A program made the translations under genes and the position numbers. This document shows, piece after piece, positions 6,700-16,071 of a stretch of DNA of 16,147 nt (position 1 is the stretch's first letter; the number at the start of each line of letters is the position of its first letter). The stretch is taken from contig CAJVYT010000046.1 of the NCBI GenBank assembly GCA_913009765.1, positions 1 to 16,147 on the forward strand. The letters are read 5' to 3'. Under the pieces are notes generated by a model, which was given only the letters and a program-made list of their open reading frames with translations, was not told the DNA's origin and made no database searches. This DNA is from an uncultured candidate division Zixibacteria bacterium (GTDB taxonomy: Bacteria > Zixibacteria > MSB-5A5 > GN15 > FEB-12).

Positions 6700-8275
6700 T
6701 TAATATATATAATGAGACAACGAAAGCGAGAAGTTAAAATTAGTACCGTCAGAATACCTCAAGTTATCATTATAAATATTTTCATCATCTGAATTACGAT
6801 ATTGAATTCTGGCTCTTATAGTAGTAGGAATATTCAAACGATATTCCAAATTTGAACTTAAATTTAAATTCCATCTTTTACTATCTCTATCAGAATACGA
6901 ATAATAATTCGTATTATAATCTATTTTATTTCTTAAATATCCATAAGAAACTGATGACCACCAAATAGTTCGTGAACTATAAAAATAAGTAACTTTATTA
7001 GTTAGACTAAAATCATATTTTTTCTGGATATCTGTTGAGTTTATTTCATACGAATCAAAATAGTAACGTGCAGTTGCCGAAGCATCAATTTGCCATTTCA
7101 TGTTGATTGGTTTATTATATGAAAATAACGCAATAATATACTTTAACAACGACTCATCACCTAAATGAGAAGACTGTTTTGAATTTGCAGTGTAATTTTG
7201 AGTGGTATCAATATCGTATGGCGTATCGGATTCATACTGATAAGATAAAATTTGAGAGTTTTTATCTCCTTTTAAGTCATAGCCTCGATAATAATATTTA
7301 AAACCGACCCCTATACTTTTTGAAAATCCAAATCTTCTTAGTTCTCTTGGAAACATATCAAACGCATCTTGAACTAAAAGCATTCCAAGATGTTTATTCT
7401 CTTTCACTATTTTATTATCAAGTAAAAACGAATAAATCGCATCATATTTTTCAATTTTTTTTCAGACGCCTATCAATGGTGTGACTATTTTCATATTGAT
7501 ATATAATATCTGTAAGAGCTACCATAATAGCTTTATCAGGTTGTTTGAGAAGCAGCCCTTTTTTCTTTAACTCTTCAATCATATTATATGCTGTGAATGC
7601 AAATTTACCGACATATTGTCTTCCATTACCAATTAAAAAATTAAATGAAGCTCTATTTCTTCTACGTTCAATATCACTCTTCTGAAAAGAGTAAACAATA
7701 TCGTTATAATGCCGATTATTTATATAATGATAATTGTATTCATCATGTTCTAATTCATCTTTTACTGAAAAAGTGAAATCAAAACTTCCACTTAAAATGA
7801 CAGAATAAAAAAGGTCATTAACAAAATATTTTTTATACGTCGTTTGTGGGGAAAAACGCAACCGGGTATCTTTTCTTGAGTATTTCTCTTTTAAAAGATT
7901 ACTTTGATTTGTTGGAATCCCATATTCCCCTTTATTATAATAATCTGATGATGAACTATTAAATGAGGTTTGAATAGAAAGTGAAGTTTTCAAATAATCC
8001 TCTAAGGTCTCATTCTCATATTTCATTGAAGAGCTCAATCTAAAAGAATACGAACTATTGTTTTCTTTTCCAAAAGAGTCAAAACTTAATTGTCCCTCTG
8101 AGCCACTTTTTGAATTTCTCGCTGATCCATCTAAATCTCCATCTAATTTCCAAATCAAATCAATGAATTTTAAGGGAACATAATCCTCAATTGTAAACGT
8201 ATTATTTGCATAAACCGGTTGGACTGCACACACTAACAAAGTCAGCAGTATTGCTTGTTTTATTTTTGTAAACAT
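6700..8275 (-). pseudogene. Predicted outer-membrane beta-barrel protein, frameshifted in an A8 tract
   Basis: Two frames (8275-7451 and up to 6700) form one gene. The first gives a signal peptide (about residues 1-23, ending PVYA) and a Ser/Asn/Tyr-rich region of amphipathic beta strands, and stops right after LKKN. Removing one A from the eight-A run (T8 on the plus strand, 7455-7462) continues the frame as RRLKKIEKYDAIYSFLLDNK into the second part, giving about 524 residues. A central, more helical and charged segment (YNMIEELKKKGLLLKQPDKAI through VQDAFDMFPRELRRFGF) separates two strand-rich parts. The C-terminus SLSLSHYIY ends in an aromatic residue, as barrel proteins do. I do not recognise the family. 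GGGAGAGG precedes the ATG at 8275. Confidence 0.72.
7455..7462 (-). repeat. A8 homopolymer at the frameshift point
   Basis: Eight consecutive T on the plus strand (A8 in the coding sense) lie exactly where the reading frame of the barrel gene shifts. With seven A the two halves are continuous; with eight the protein ends after about 274 residues. Such tracts are classical slipped-strand sites but are also prone to PCR and assembly error. Confidence 0.85.
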
Positions 8276-8280
8276 AAACC

Positions 8281-8309
8281 TCTCCCATTGGTGTATTTTT
8301 CACACCAAT
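8281..8309 (-). promoter_or_regulatory. 5'-UTR hairpin abutting the ribosome-binding site of the barrel gene
   Basis: Perfect 8-bp arms ATTGGTGT (8287-8294) and ACACCAAT (8302-8309) flank a 7-nt loop. On the minus strand the hairpin ends directly against the GGGAGAGG Shine-Dalgarno (about 8279-8286) of the gene starting at 8275. No T run follows, so it is not a terminator. A role in mRNA stability or translation control is an inference. Confidence 0.45.
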
Positions 8310-8354
8310 TTGAATTTACTTAAAGTTTTTTGCGTTGTGTTATATCTCTTTATT

Positions 8355-8360
8355 ATTATA
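8355..8360 (-). promoter_or_regulatory. Candidate -10 box for the barrel-gene operon
   Basis: A perfect TATAAT is read on the minus strand here, about 80 nt upstream of the ATG at 8275 and downstream of the PfkB-gene terminator, which is where a new promoter is expected. No good -35 hexamer is found at 16-19 nt spacing, so the call rests on the -10 box and position alone. Confidence 0.4.
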
Positions 8361-8394
8361 CATAATTTTGGTTGAAAAAGCGACAGATTTATCC

Positions 8395-8429
8395 AAAAAA
8401 AAGACGGAATGTAAATATATTCCGTCTTT
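8395..8429 (-). terminator. Intrinsic terminator of the PfkB kinase gene
   Basis: Perfect 11-bp arms AAAGACGGAAT (8400-8410) and ATTCCGTCTTT (8419-8429) enclose an 8-nt loop. In the minus-strand transcript the stem runs directly into eight U residues (A8 on the plus strand, 8395-8402). It lies about 20 nt after the kinase stop codon. This is a textbook rho-independent terminator. On the plus strand the run following the stem is poor, so it acts mainly in the minus direction. Confidence 0.92.
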
Positions 8430-8451
8430 ACAAGTTCTTTTTATTATTTTG

Positions 8452-9396
8452 TTATGAAATTGACTGCCGGTTCACTCCAACATCAACTTTGAAATCAGTT
8501 TTTGCAAGCAGTGTCTGCTGACGTTTGCGTATCATTTCTTCGCTCATTTTAAAATCAGGACCGACATTTTCAATCATAATTGAAGATGTACACGATGCGT
8601 AGCATCCTGCCTGTCGTAAATCTTTGGACTTGAGATATTCAAATGTAAAACCCGCCATAAAAGTATCCCCGGCACCGGTCGCATCGACTAAATCAATTCC
8701 ATACGGCGGAATATCAATAAAGTTATTGCCATCATAAATAACAGAACCTAATTCAGCAAGAGTAACTATAACAATTTTTGGTCCCCACGAATGAATCATT
8801 TTGGCAGCCTCATAAGGGTTCTCTCGGCAGTCTATACCGGTAAGAACTTTACCCTCAAGCTCGTTAGGTTTTACAATATCAAACTGACCTAGTGCTTCTT
8901 TGATACCATCAGGTGCTGAGTGTGAAATTCTGTCGTTTTCATCGGCAGACCTTAGAAGCCCCTGCGGGTCACAGAAAAAGAGTCCGTTAAAATTGGTTCT
9001 GATTTCTTTTATCTGCTCAAATGAAACTTCTCCCAAGATAGGTCCTATAAGCACCGCTTTGGAATCTTTGTACCATTCGGGTTTTATATTTTCGATATTG
9101 TTTGCTCTACCAAGTAAATCCAGAGTGCGATTACCGAAATCATCATAATAAATTAAAGAGAACCCGCCTGTTTCATTTGACGGTGTGATAATATATGTAA
9201 TACCAAATTTTTCTAAATCAGCAGCAAACCGTTCTTTGTAGTCATCTCCGACAGCCCCGATTAAGTTAGTCTGCTCACCCATTTTTGAAAGTGCCAGTAA
9301 TGCGTTTGTTGAACAACCTGAAAGAATACGTTCTTTGGTATCAACTTTTTGTGTTTTTATATAGTCGTAGACCGGATTTCCAAATGCTGTAATCAA
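8452..9396 (-). CDS. PfkB-family carbohydrate/nucleoside kinase
   Basis: This 314-residue ribokinase-fold protein transfers phosphate from ATP to a sugar or nucleoside. The N-terminal substrate motif is SGCSTNALLALSKMG (about 26-40), a variant of the GGxxxNxA signature, followed by IGAVGDDYKERF. KPNELEG (176-182) is the conserved NxxE metal-binding motif, and DLVDATGAGDTFMAGF (about 235-250) is the PfkB signature 2, with the anion hole and catalytic base Asp244. Exact substrate (ribose, adenosine, 2-keto-3-deoxygluconate, fructose) cannot be decided. The start is TTG at 9396 with AAAGG nine bases upstream and an in-frame TGA before it; no ATG is available nearby. It has its own promoter and terminator, forming a complete monocistronic unit. 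Confidence 0.9.
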   Translation of the reverse strand: MITAFGNPVYDYIKTQKVDTKERILSGCSTNALLALSKMGEQTNLIGAVGDDYKERFAADLEKFGITYIITPSNETGGFSLIYYDDFGNRTLDLLGRANNIENIKPEWYKDSKAVLIGPILGEVSFEQIKEIRTNFNGLFFCDPQGLLRSADENDRISHSAPDGIKEALGQFDIVKPNELEGKVLTGIDCRENPYEAAKMIHSWGPKIVIVTLAELGSVIYDGNNFIDIPPYGIDLVDATGAGDTFMAGFTFEYLKSKDLRQAGCYASCTSSIMIENVGPDFKMSEEMIRKRQQTLLAKTDFKVDVGVNRQSIS

Positions 9397-9432
9397 TGTG
9401 TAAGACCTTTCATTTCAGTTTCAATTTTTTGG

Positions 9433-9462
9433 TATATAACTGCTTTGTGGGGAGGTTGTCAA
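9433..9462 (-). promoter_or_regulatory. Sigma70-type promoter of the PfkB kinase gene
   Basis: On the minus strand a perfect TTGACA (9457-9462) is followed after 18 nt by TATATA (9433-9438). Transcription would start near 9426, giving a leader of about 30 nt that contains the AAAGG ribosome-binding site of the TTG start at 9396. Position and the intact -35 box support it. Confidence 0.62.
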
Positions 9463-9480
9463 GAGATGGTATTTAATTAT

Positions 9481-9590
9481 GTCATGCTGAGAAAAGTAGG
9501 TCAGGTCTCTCCGAGACCTGACAAAACAATAAGACTCTCCTATTTTCTTTCCTCAACTCCTTTCCTACAAAGCCGGAGAGGAGTATTGCT
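9481..9590. repeat. Composite palindromic intergenic repeat candidate
   Basis: This non-coding stretch between the CDP-alcohol transferase and PfkB genes (gap 9397-9652) holds two hairpins. One has perfect 10-bp arms GTCAGGTCTC (9500-9509) and GAGACCTGAC (9513-9522) around TCC, preceded by GTCATGCTGAG, a string that resembles dispersed REP-like repeats of many genomes. The other has arms ACTCCTTTCC (9556-9565) and GGAGAGGAGT (9575-9584), one pair being G-U. Neither has a T run on either strand, so terminator function is unlikely. Base composition is more GC-rich than its surroundings. A single copy is visible here, so repeat status is inference. Confidence 0.5.
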
Positions 9591-9652
9591 ATATGTATAA
9601 AAATTCTTGATTCGTACACTAAGTTTGTCGAAATATATTTATATGATAATAA

Positions 9653-10276
9653 CTACACTTCTTTTTTATCGCCCAAAACTTTTTGAGCATAGCGTAAACG
9701 CTGAAATGCGGTAATAACTGATGTCGTTCCGACAACTATCAAAGCAAATTCCAACCATCCCGCTTTAGGCCAGTTTCCGACCGGAAGCCAATGTTCTGCA
9801 ATGGAACCGGCGATTATCAAAAGAAATTTTTCGGTACGCCCCATAATACCGACTGCACAGTTTTCAATTTTCCCGATAGATTCCGCTGCTGCCCGAGTAT
9901 AGCTTGCAATCAGCATACCAAACAGGGCAAAAAGTCCCCATCCGGGATGAACCGCTCCCGAAAGAGTGATACCTGCTAAAATAAAAAACTCGCCATAACG
10001 GTCTATGACATGGTCAAAAATGCCACCGAAGACTGTTCCAAGATTTCCGGCTCTTGCTGTTGAACCGTCAAGCATATCGGCAATAGATGTAATCAGCATC
10101 CAAAAAACACCCCAGAGCATCTCTCCCCGCCAAAAATAAATACCGGAAACAATTGCTGAGAAAAAAGAAAAAATGGTGATATAATTCGGTTTTAAGCCGA
10201 GCTTAAGACATATTTTGCCCAAGAAAAGTGAATATTCTTCATAATAAGCTCGTTTTTTTTCATTTATAGATGCCAC
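9653..10276 (-). CDS. CDP-alcohol phosphatidyltransferase family membrane protein
   Basis: The family transfers a phosphatidyl or phospho-alcohol group from a CDP-alcohol to a second alcohol in the inner membrane. The complete signature D-G-x2-A-R-x8-G-x3-D-x3-D is present: Asp67, Asp70-Gly71, Ala74-Arg75, Gly84, Asp88 and Asp92, so the enzyme should be active. Hydrophobic segments at about 32-50, 53-66, 97-125 and 150-190 fit the usual six-helix topology; 207 residues is normal. The acceptor (inositol phosphate, glycerol phosphate or other) is not determined. Start is GTG at 10276: the preceding codon is an in-frame TGA, AAAGGA lies at correct spacing, and the ATG two bases upstream is in another frame and stops after six codons. 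It has its own promoter. Confidence 0.88.
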   Translation of the reverse strand: MASINEKKRAYYEEYSLFLGKICLKLGLKPNYITIFSFFSAIVSGIYFWRGEMLWGVFWMLITSIADMLDGSTARAGNLGTVFGGIFDHVIDRYGEFFILAGITLSGAVHPGWGLFALFGMLIASYTRAAAESIGKIENCAVGIMGRTEKFLLIIAGSIAEHWLPVGNWPKAGWLEFALIVVGTTSVITAFQRLRYAQKVLGDKKEV

Positions 10277-10300
10277 TCATAATCCTTTATTCGCTTATAC

Positions 10301-10330
10301 AGTATAATTCCCTGTTTTTTGACTTGTCAA
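10301..10330 (-). promoter_or_regulatory. Strong sigma70-type promoter of the CDP-alcohol transferase gene
   Basis: On the minus strand TTGACA (10325-10330, perfect) and TATACT (10301-10306, five of six) are spaced by 18 nt. Transcription would start near 10295, leaving a leader of about 19 nt that contains the AAAGGA Shine-Dalgarno before the GTG start at 10276. Together with the 9433-9462 element it shows that this organism uses canonical TTGACA/TATAAT promoters. Confidence 0.72.
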
Positions 10331-10386
10331 ATATATGTCTTTTCAAAGGAGCGGTCAACTTCGTTATGTAATTATTATTGGCAGAA

Positions 10387-10414
10387 GAAAGGTTCGGGCA
10401 TACCCTAACCTTTC
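10387..10414. repeat. Imperfect palindrome downstream of the PGI/PMI gene
   Basis: Arms GAAAGGTTCGGG (10387-10398) and CCCTAACCTTTC (10403-10414) pair over 12 positions with one mismatch around a 4-nt loop. In the minus direction it lies about 34 nt after the PGI/PMI stop, where a terminator could be, but the following bases (TTCTGCC) are not a U run. It shares its style with the palindrome at 9500-9522 on the other side of the CDP-alcohol transferase gene. It could be a weak terminator or an intergenic repeat. Confidence 0.5.
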
Positions 10415-10447
10415 AAAAGAAATTCAGTATATATTATTTTTCTTATT

Positions 10448-11524
10448 CTACTTTTTGTTTGATGCAAGCATACCTTTTAGACGAGTAATCACTTTAACCG
10501 GAGATGGGTCTACGTCATTGAGAATTGCCAAATAATACGACACAAAATCACCTAATTGTATCAGATAAAAAATTCTTTCAAGCGGTGATGCACCAATAGC
10601 GTTTATTTCAATAACTTCAACACCGAGTTCAGAAATCAGTTTATGCACAATATCCATCCGCTGTACAATTTGAATATGGTCATCAGTATCATGCAGCTGC
10701 AGAACAATTAAGTTTTTTTTGAATTTTTTGATAGAATCAGCCCATCCGACTAATTCATTGTGATTAAATTCGGAATAATGATTTACAAACGCTAAATTTT
10801 TTGCATTTTCGCACATTTGCCCTTTCCATCTGATACCAACCACATCGGTTATCGTAGGTCCGGTATAAATAATAGGAATTTTTCCGAAAATATTTTTTGC
10901 CATTTTCTTGGCGGGATTACTGTCGATATTATTGTCTTCGATAAATTCTGTACGGGTTTGCTGCAATAATTTGATTGTCGACTCAACTTCTTTGGTTAAA
11001 TTTTTTACTAATTTAATCTTTTCAAAAAACAATAACGTCGGAATAAATGAATATCCGATTGCTGCTCTTGGCTGAAGACCTTCAGGAAGTTTAGCCATCG
11101 GTATTTCGTTGAGTTTACAAACATCTTCAAGCATACCTCCAGTCGAAATTGCGGCAATCATAGCCTTACGTCCGATAGCATCATCAAGTGCTGCTAAAGT
11201 TTCTTCTGTGTTGCCGCTGTAAGATGAAACGATAACAAGAGTTTCATCATCAACATATTCGGGTAAAACATAATTACGTACAACTTGGAATGGCACTAAC
11301 AGTTTTGATGCAAGAAATGAACGCACCAAATCACCACCGATAGCAGAACCACCCATACCGATTACAACAATATTTTTTATTTCAGGAAAATCATCGGGAT
11401 TTATTTTCCAGTTATTACTTATTTTGAGAGCTTCTTCCATTTGCTCCGGTAGATCAAAAATACAGTTGTACATATTTTCTGGATCTACTTCTCTTATTTT
11501 TTCAACATCATTGAGCAGAGACAA
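10448..11524 (-). CDS. Bifunctional phosphoglucose/phosphomannose isomerase
   Basis: This SIS-domain enzyme interconverts glucose-6-P or mannose-6-P with fructose-6-P in the cytoplasm. Visible are VVIGMGGSAIGGD (53-65), the sugar-phosphate site VSSYSGNTEET (99-109), QPRAAIGYSF (151-160), RWKGQMCENAK with the catalytic Glu239, and SEFNHNEL with His255, the residue pair of archaeal PGI/PMI. Length 358 is typical. I start it at TTG 11524 (LSLLNDVEKIREVDPENMYN, numbering from here), because AAAGGA lies upstream and family members begin this way. A further in-frame TTG at 11560 would overlap ptsI by 32 nt and has no good ribosome-binding site. It follows ptsI by 4 nt, so PEP-driven phosphorelay genes and a hexose-phosphate isomerase are expressed together. 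Confidence 0.9.
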   Translation of the reverse strand: MSLLNDVEKIREVDPENMYNCIFDLPEQMEEALKISNNWKINPDDFPEIKNIVVIGMGGSAIGGDLVRSFLASKLLVPFQVVRNYVLPEYVDDETLVIVSSYSGNTEETLAALDDAIGRKAMIAAISTGGMLEDVCKLNEIPMAKLPEGLQPRAAIGYSFIPTLLFFEKIKLVKNLTKEVESTIKLLQQTRTEFIEDNNIDSNPAKKMAKNIFGKIPIIYTGPTITDVVGIRWKGQMCENAKNLAFVNHYSEFNHNELVGWADSIKKFKKNLIVLQLHDTDDHIQIVQRMDIVHKLISELGVEVIEINAIGASPLERIFYLIQLGDFVSYYLAILNDVDPSPVKVITRLKGMLASNKK

Positions 11525-11528
11525 TTTA

Positions 11529-13289
11529 TTATTTCCTTTTTGATATGGTTTTCTTTTCAAGTTCTATTTTATAGTTTTGAAGATTCTTAATAACATCATG
11601 TAATTTATCACTTTTCAAGACAGATTCTGTTAAATGACGTGCCATCGTTGAATCTATTTTTTTAACCAGACGACAGAGATCAAATATTTTCCCCGGATTC
11701 ATAGACAGCATATCAACACCCATGCCTATAAACAGAGGCAGTGCCGATAAATCACCGGCAACCTCACCACAAATAGAGATTGGAATATTATGTTTTTTAC
11801 ATGCTTTTACAGTAAGAGCAATAAGATTGAGTACTGATGGATGGAATGCGGAATATAAATATGCAACTTTATTGTTCATACGGTCTACTGCCAAAGTGTA
11901 CTGTGTGAGATCGTTGGTACCTATCGACATAAAATCAACCTTGGCAGCAAGCAGGTCTGCTGTTAAAGCTGCTGAAGGAATTTCAATCATAATACCAATT
12001 TTAATATCTTTATCGAATGGAATCTGTTCTTTGTTCAGTTTAAACATTACCTGACGAATCAACCTTTTTGCTTTTTCCAATTCTGTAATATCAGAAATCA
12101 TTGGCAGCATAATTTTCATATTTTTATTGATAGATGCCCGCAGTATCGCTCTAATTTGAGTTTTAAAAATTGCTGTCATCTCAAGCATCGGGCGAATACC
12201 ACGCCATCCGAGAGCAGGATTTTCTTCATATCCCCATGAATCAGAATTTCCGATTTTATCATACCCTAAATCATAAGTACGCATAGTAACACAACTGTTT
12301 TTGTATTGAGCGGCAATACCTGCATAAAACTCATATTGTTCCTGTTCGGTTGGAAATGTACCAGAAGAAAGATACATAAACTCGGTACGATACAACCCGA
12401 CAGGAATATTTTTATCTGATAATATTTCATCTACCGGACCGGGAAGGGTAAGATTAGCACCTACTTGAATTGTCTTACCATCCAATGTTTGCGGAGGGAT
12501 TTGAGTAAGTTTTTTAATTCTTGTAACTGATACAGAACCTTGTTTTTTCTTAAGCTTTAGATACTCTCTCCAATCATCATCGGTTGGATTAACGATAATC
12601 TCCCCTTTGAGACCATCAAGAATTAATCTGCTATAATCTTTTATATGCAGATGGATATTTTTAGCTAATAATACCGGAAGCATAAGCCCGCGACTGATAA
12701 GTGCCATGTGTGAGTTCCGACCGCCCTCACTTACTAAAAAACCGATAGCTTTTCTTTGACGAAATCCTAAAATTTCTCCGGGGGTAAATCGTTTCCCTAC
12801 TAAGATTGTATTAAGAGGAAATTTTAAATCACATTTATCAAATCCGGTAAGATGTGAAAGAACACGACTCCTAACAGCCTCAATATCAACTGCTGTTTGT
12901 CGTAAATAATCATCAGTTGAACGTTTGAGTGGAATAACAGCATCATGGATTAACTTATTATAGATAAAACCGGCATTTCGTTTTTCAGATTTTATCTTTG
13001 AGTTCACATCTTTTAAAAATTCAGAATCAGAAACAATCATTAATTGTGCATCAAAAATTTTTGCCACAGGTGAACCAATTTTTTTGGCTGCAGAATCTCG
13101 TAATGCCCGTAATTCCATTTTGGTTTCTTCAATAGCTTTATGTAAAGCAGCCATCTCGTCTGCCGCTTTAGATACCGGTACAGCTATTTCGGGAACTTCT
13201 GTATCTCCGGGCAGAATTACTCGGGCATAACCGAGAATAATACCACCGGAAATAACAGAACTTTTTATTACTTTTTTATTCGGGCTCAT
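11529..13289 (-). CDS. ptsI: Phosphoenolpyruvate-protein phosphotransferase (PTS enzyme I)
   Basis: Enzyme I takes phosphate from PEP and passes it to HPr. The 586 residues contain the whole family layout: an N-terminal HPr-interacting helical domain, the phospho-His motif EGGRNSHMALISRG with His194, and the PEP-binding TIM barrel. The barrel carries Arg301 (LYRTEF), Arg337 (MRTYD), Arg363 (GWRGIR), Mg ligands Glu436 and Asp460 (IMIEIPSA, SIGTNDLTQY), and acid Cys507 (ISICGEV). All key residues are present. Start is ATG with GGAAG upstream. It lies 66 nt after ptsH. No EIIA/B/C or HPr kinase gene is in the window, so the end acceptor of the phosphate is not visible. Confidence 0.97.
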   Translation of the reverse strand: MSPNKKVIKSSVISGGIILGYARVILPGDTEVPEIAVPVSKAADEMAALHKAIEETKMELRALRDSAAKKIGSPVAKIFDAQLMIVSDSEFLKDVNSKIKSEKRNAGFIYNKLIHDAVIPLKRSTDDYLRQTAVDIEAVRSRVLSHLTGFDKCDLKFPLNTILVGKRFTPGEILGFRQRKAIGFLVSEGGRNSHMALISRGLMLPVLLAKNIHLHIKDYSRLILDGLKGEIIVNPTDDDWREYLKLKKKQGSVSVTRIKKLTQIPPQTLDGKTIQVGANLTLPGPVDEILSDKNIPVGLYRTEFMYLSSGTFPTEQEQYEFYAGIAAQYKNSCVTMRTYDLGYDKIGNSDSWGYEENPALGWRGIRPMLEMTAIFKTQIRAILRASINKNMKIMLPMISDITELEKAKRLIRQVMFKLNKEQIPFDKDIKIGIMIEIPSAALTADLLAAKVDFMSIGTNDLTQYTLAVDRMNNKVAYLYSAFHPSVLNLIALTVKACKKHNIPISICGEVAGDLSALPLFIGMGVDMLSMNPGKIFDLCRLVKKIDSTMARHLTESVLKSDKLHDVIKNLQNYKIELEKKTISKRK

Positions 13290-13356
13290 TTTTCTTCCAT
13301 AATAATGTTATACAGGGAAAATTAAGTTGAGATGAGACAAAAATGCAAGTTTAATA

Positions 13357-13622
13357 TTAGTCTATTTCAGAAAAACCGGATGATATTACTTCAATAAGAG
13401 CATCAACAGCTGATTCTTCATCGGCTCCTTCAGCCTCAACTGTTACTTCTGCTCCTTGTTCAGCAGCTAACATCATAACCCCCATAATAGATTTGCCGTT
13501 TACTCGCAAACCATTTTTAGTAAAATAAATTTCCGATTCAAATTTGGAGGCAGTAGACACTAATAATGCCGAAGGTCTGGCGTGAAGACCTAATTTATTG
13601 ATAATTTTAGTCGTCTTTTTAA

Positions 13623-13626
<4 letters not shown>
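13357..13626 (-). CDS. ptsH: Phosphocarrier protein HPr
   Basis: This 89-residue protein has the complete HPr pattern: the phospho-acceptor His15 in NKLGLHARPSA with Arg17, and the regulatory Ser46 in VNGKSIMGVMMLAAEQGAEV. Ser46 and its context are the target of HPr kinase/phosphorylase in organisms that have HprK, so metabolic control by Ser phosphorylation is possible here, though hprK is not in the window. Its ATG overlaps the dprA stop as ATGA, an unusual partnership of a PTS protein with a DNA-processing gene, and ptsI follows. Confidence 0.97.
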
Positions 13627-15768
<2,142 letters not shown>

Positions 15769-16013
15769 TTAATTGTCTATGGTCAAAATTGTGATTGTTT
15801 GTTGTGATTCTATCTTTGAGATGTCATAAGTGAAAAAATCTGAAACAGCGTTCTTTTTAGTAGATAATGTTTCGTAGTTCAGGATCCCTGTACACCTGAC
15901 TTTTTGATTTACGTTTTTGACATGAATGAGCAGAACAGAGTTTTTGGGTGCTTGAATAAGTAGTTTGGAATCAGATATTTTAGAAAATGATAGAGATTGA
16001 GATTTGTCTATAT
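15769..16013 (-). CDS. C-terminal fragment of an unrecognised protein
   Basis: An open frame enters from the genomic end at the adapter junction and runs 80 codons to a TAA at 15769-15771; no start is visible because the gene is cut. An 80-codon open frame in DNA this AT-rich is unlikely by chance, and it is on the same strand and directly upstream of obgE, so I take it as a real partial gene. The sequence is beta-strand-like (KLLIQAPKNSVLLIHVKN, QTITILTIDN) with one Cys and no motif I recognise. It could be the last domain of a secreted or surface protein. No function assigned. Confidence 0.55.
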
Positions 16014-16071
16014 AGATCGGAAGAGCGTCGTGTAGGGAAAGAGTGTAGATCTCGGTGGTCGCCGTATCATT
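16014..16071 (-). other. Illumina P5 / TruSeq universal adapter (reverse complement)
   Basis: The 58 nt beginning AGATCGGAAGAGCGTCGTGT and ending GCCGTATCATT are the exact reverse complement of the TruSeq universal (P5) adapter. Together with the P7 adapter at the other end it shows both contig ends were built from reads that ran through short inserts. Genomic sequence ends at 16013. Confidence 0.98.

Noticed and set aside
9349..9600. Plus-strand 83-codon frame across the gap before the PfkB gene
   Set aside because: It runs over the promoter and palindromic region, overlaps the kinase start in antisense and has no protein-like composition.
10387..10414. Palindrome as an intrinsic terminator for PGI/PMI
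   Set aside because: No U run follows in the minus direction; kept only as a repeat or weak-terminator candidate.
11722..12054. Plus-strand 110-codon frame inside ptsI
   Set aside because: Antisense shadow of a highly conserved part of enzyme I.
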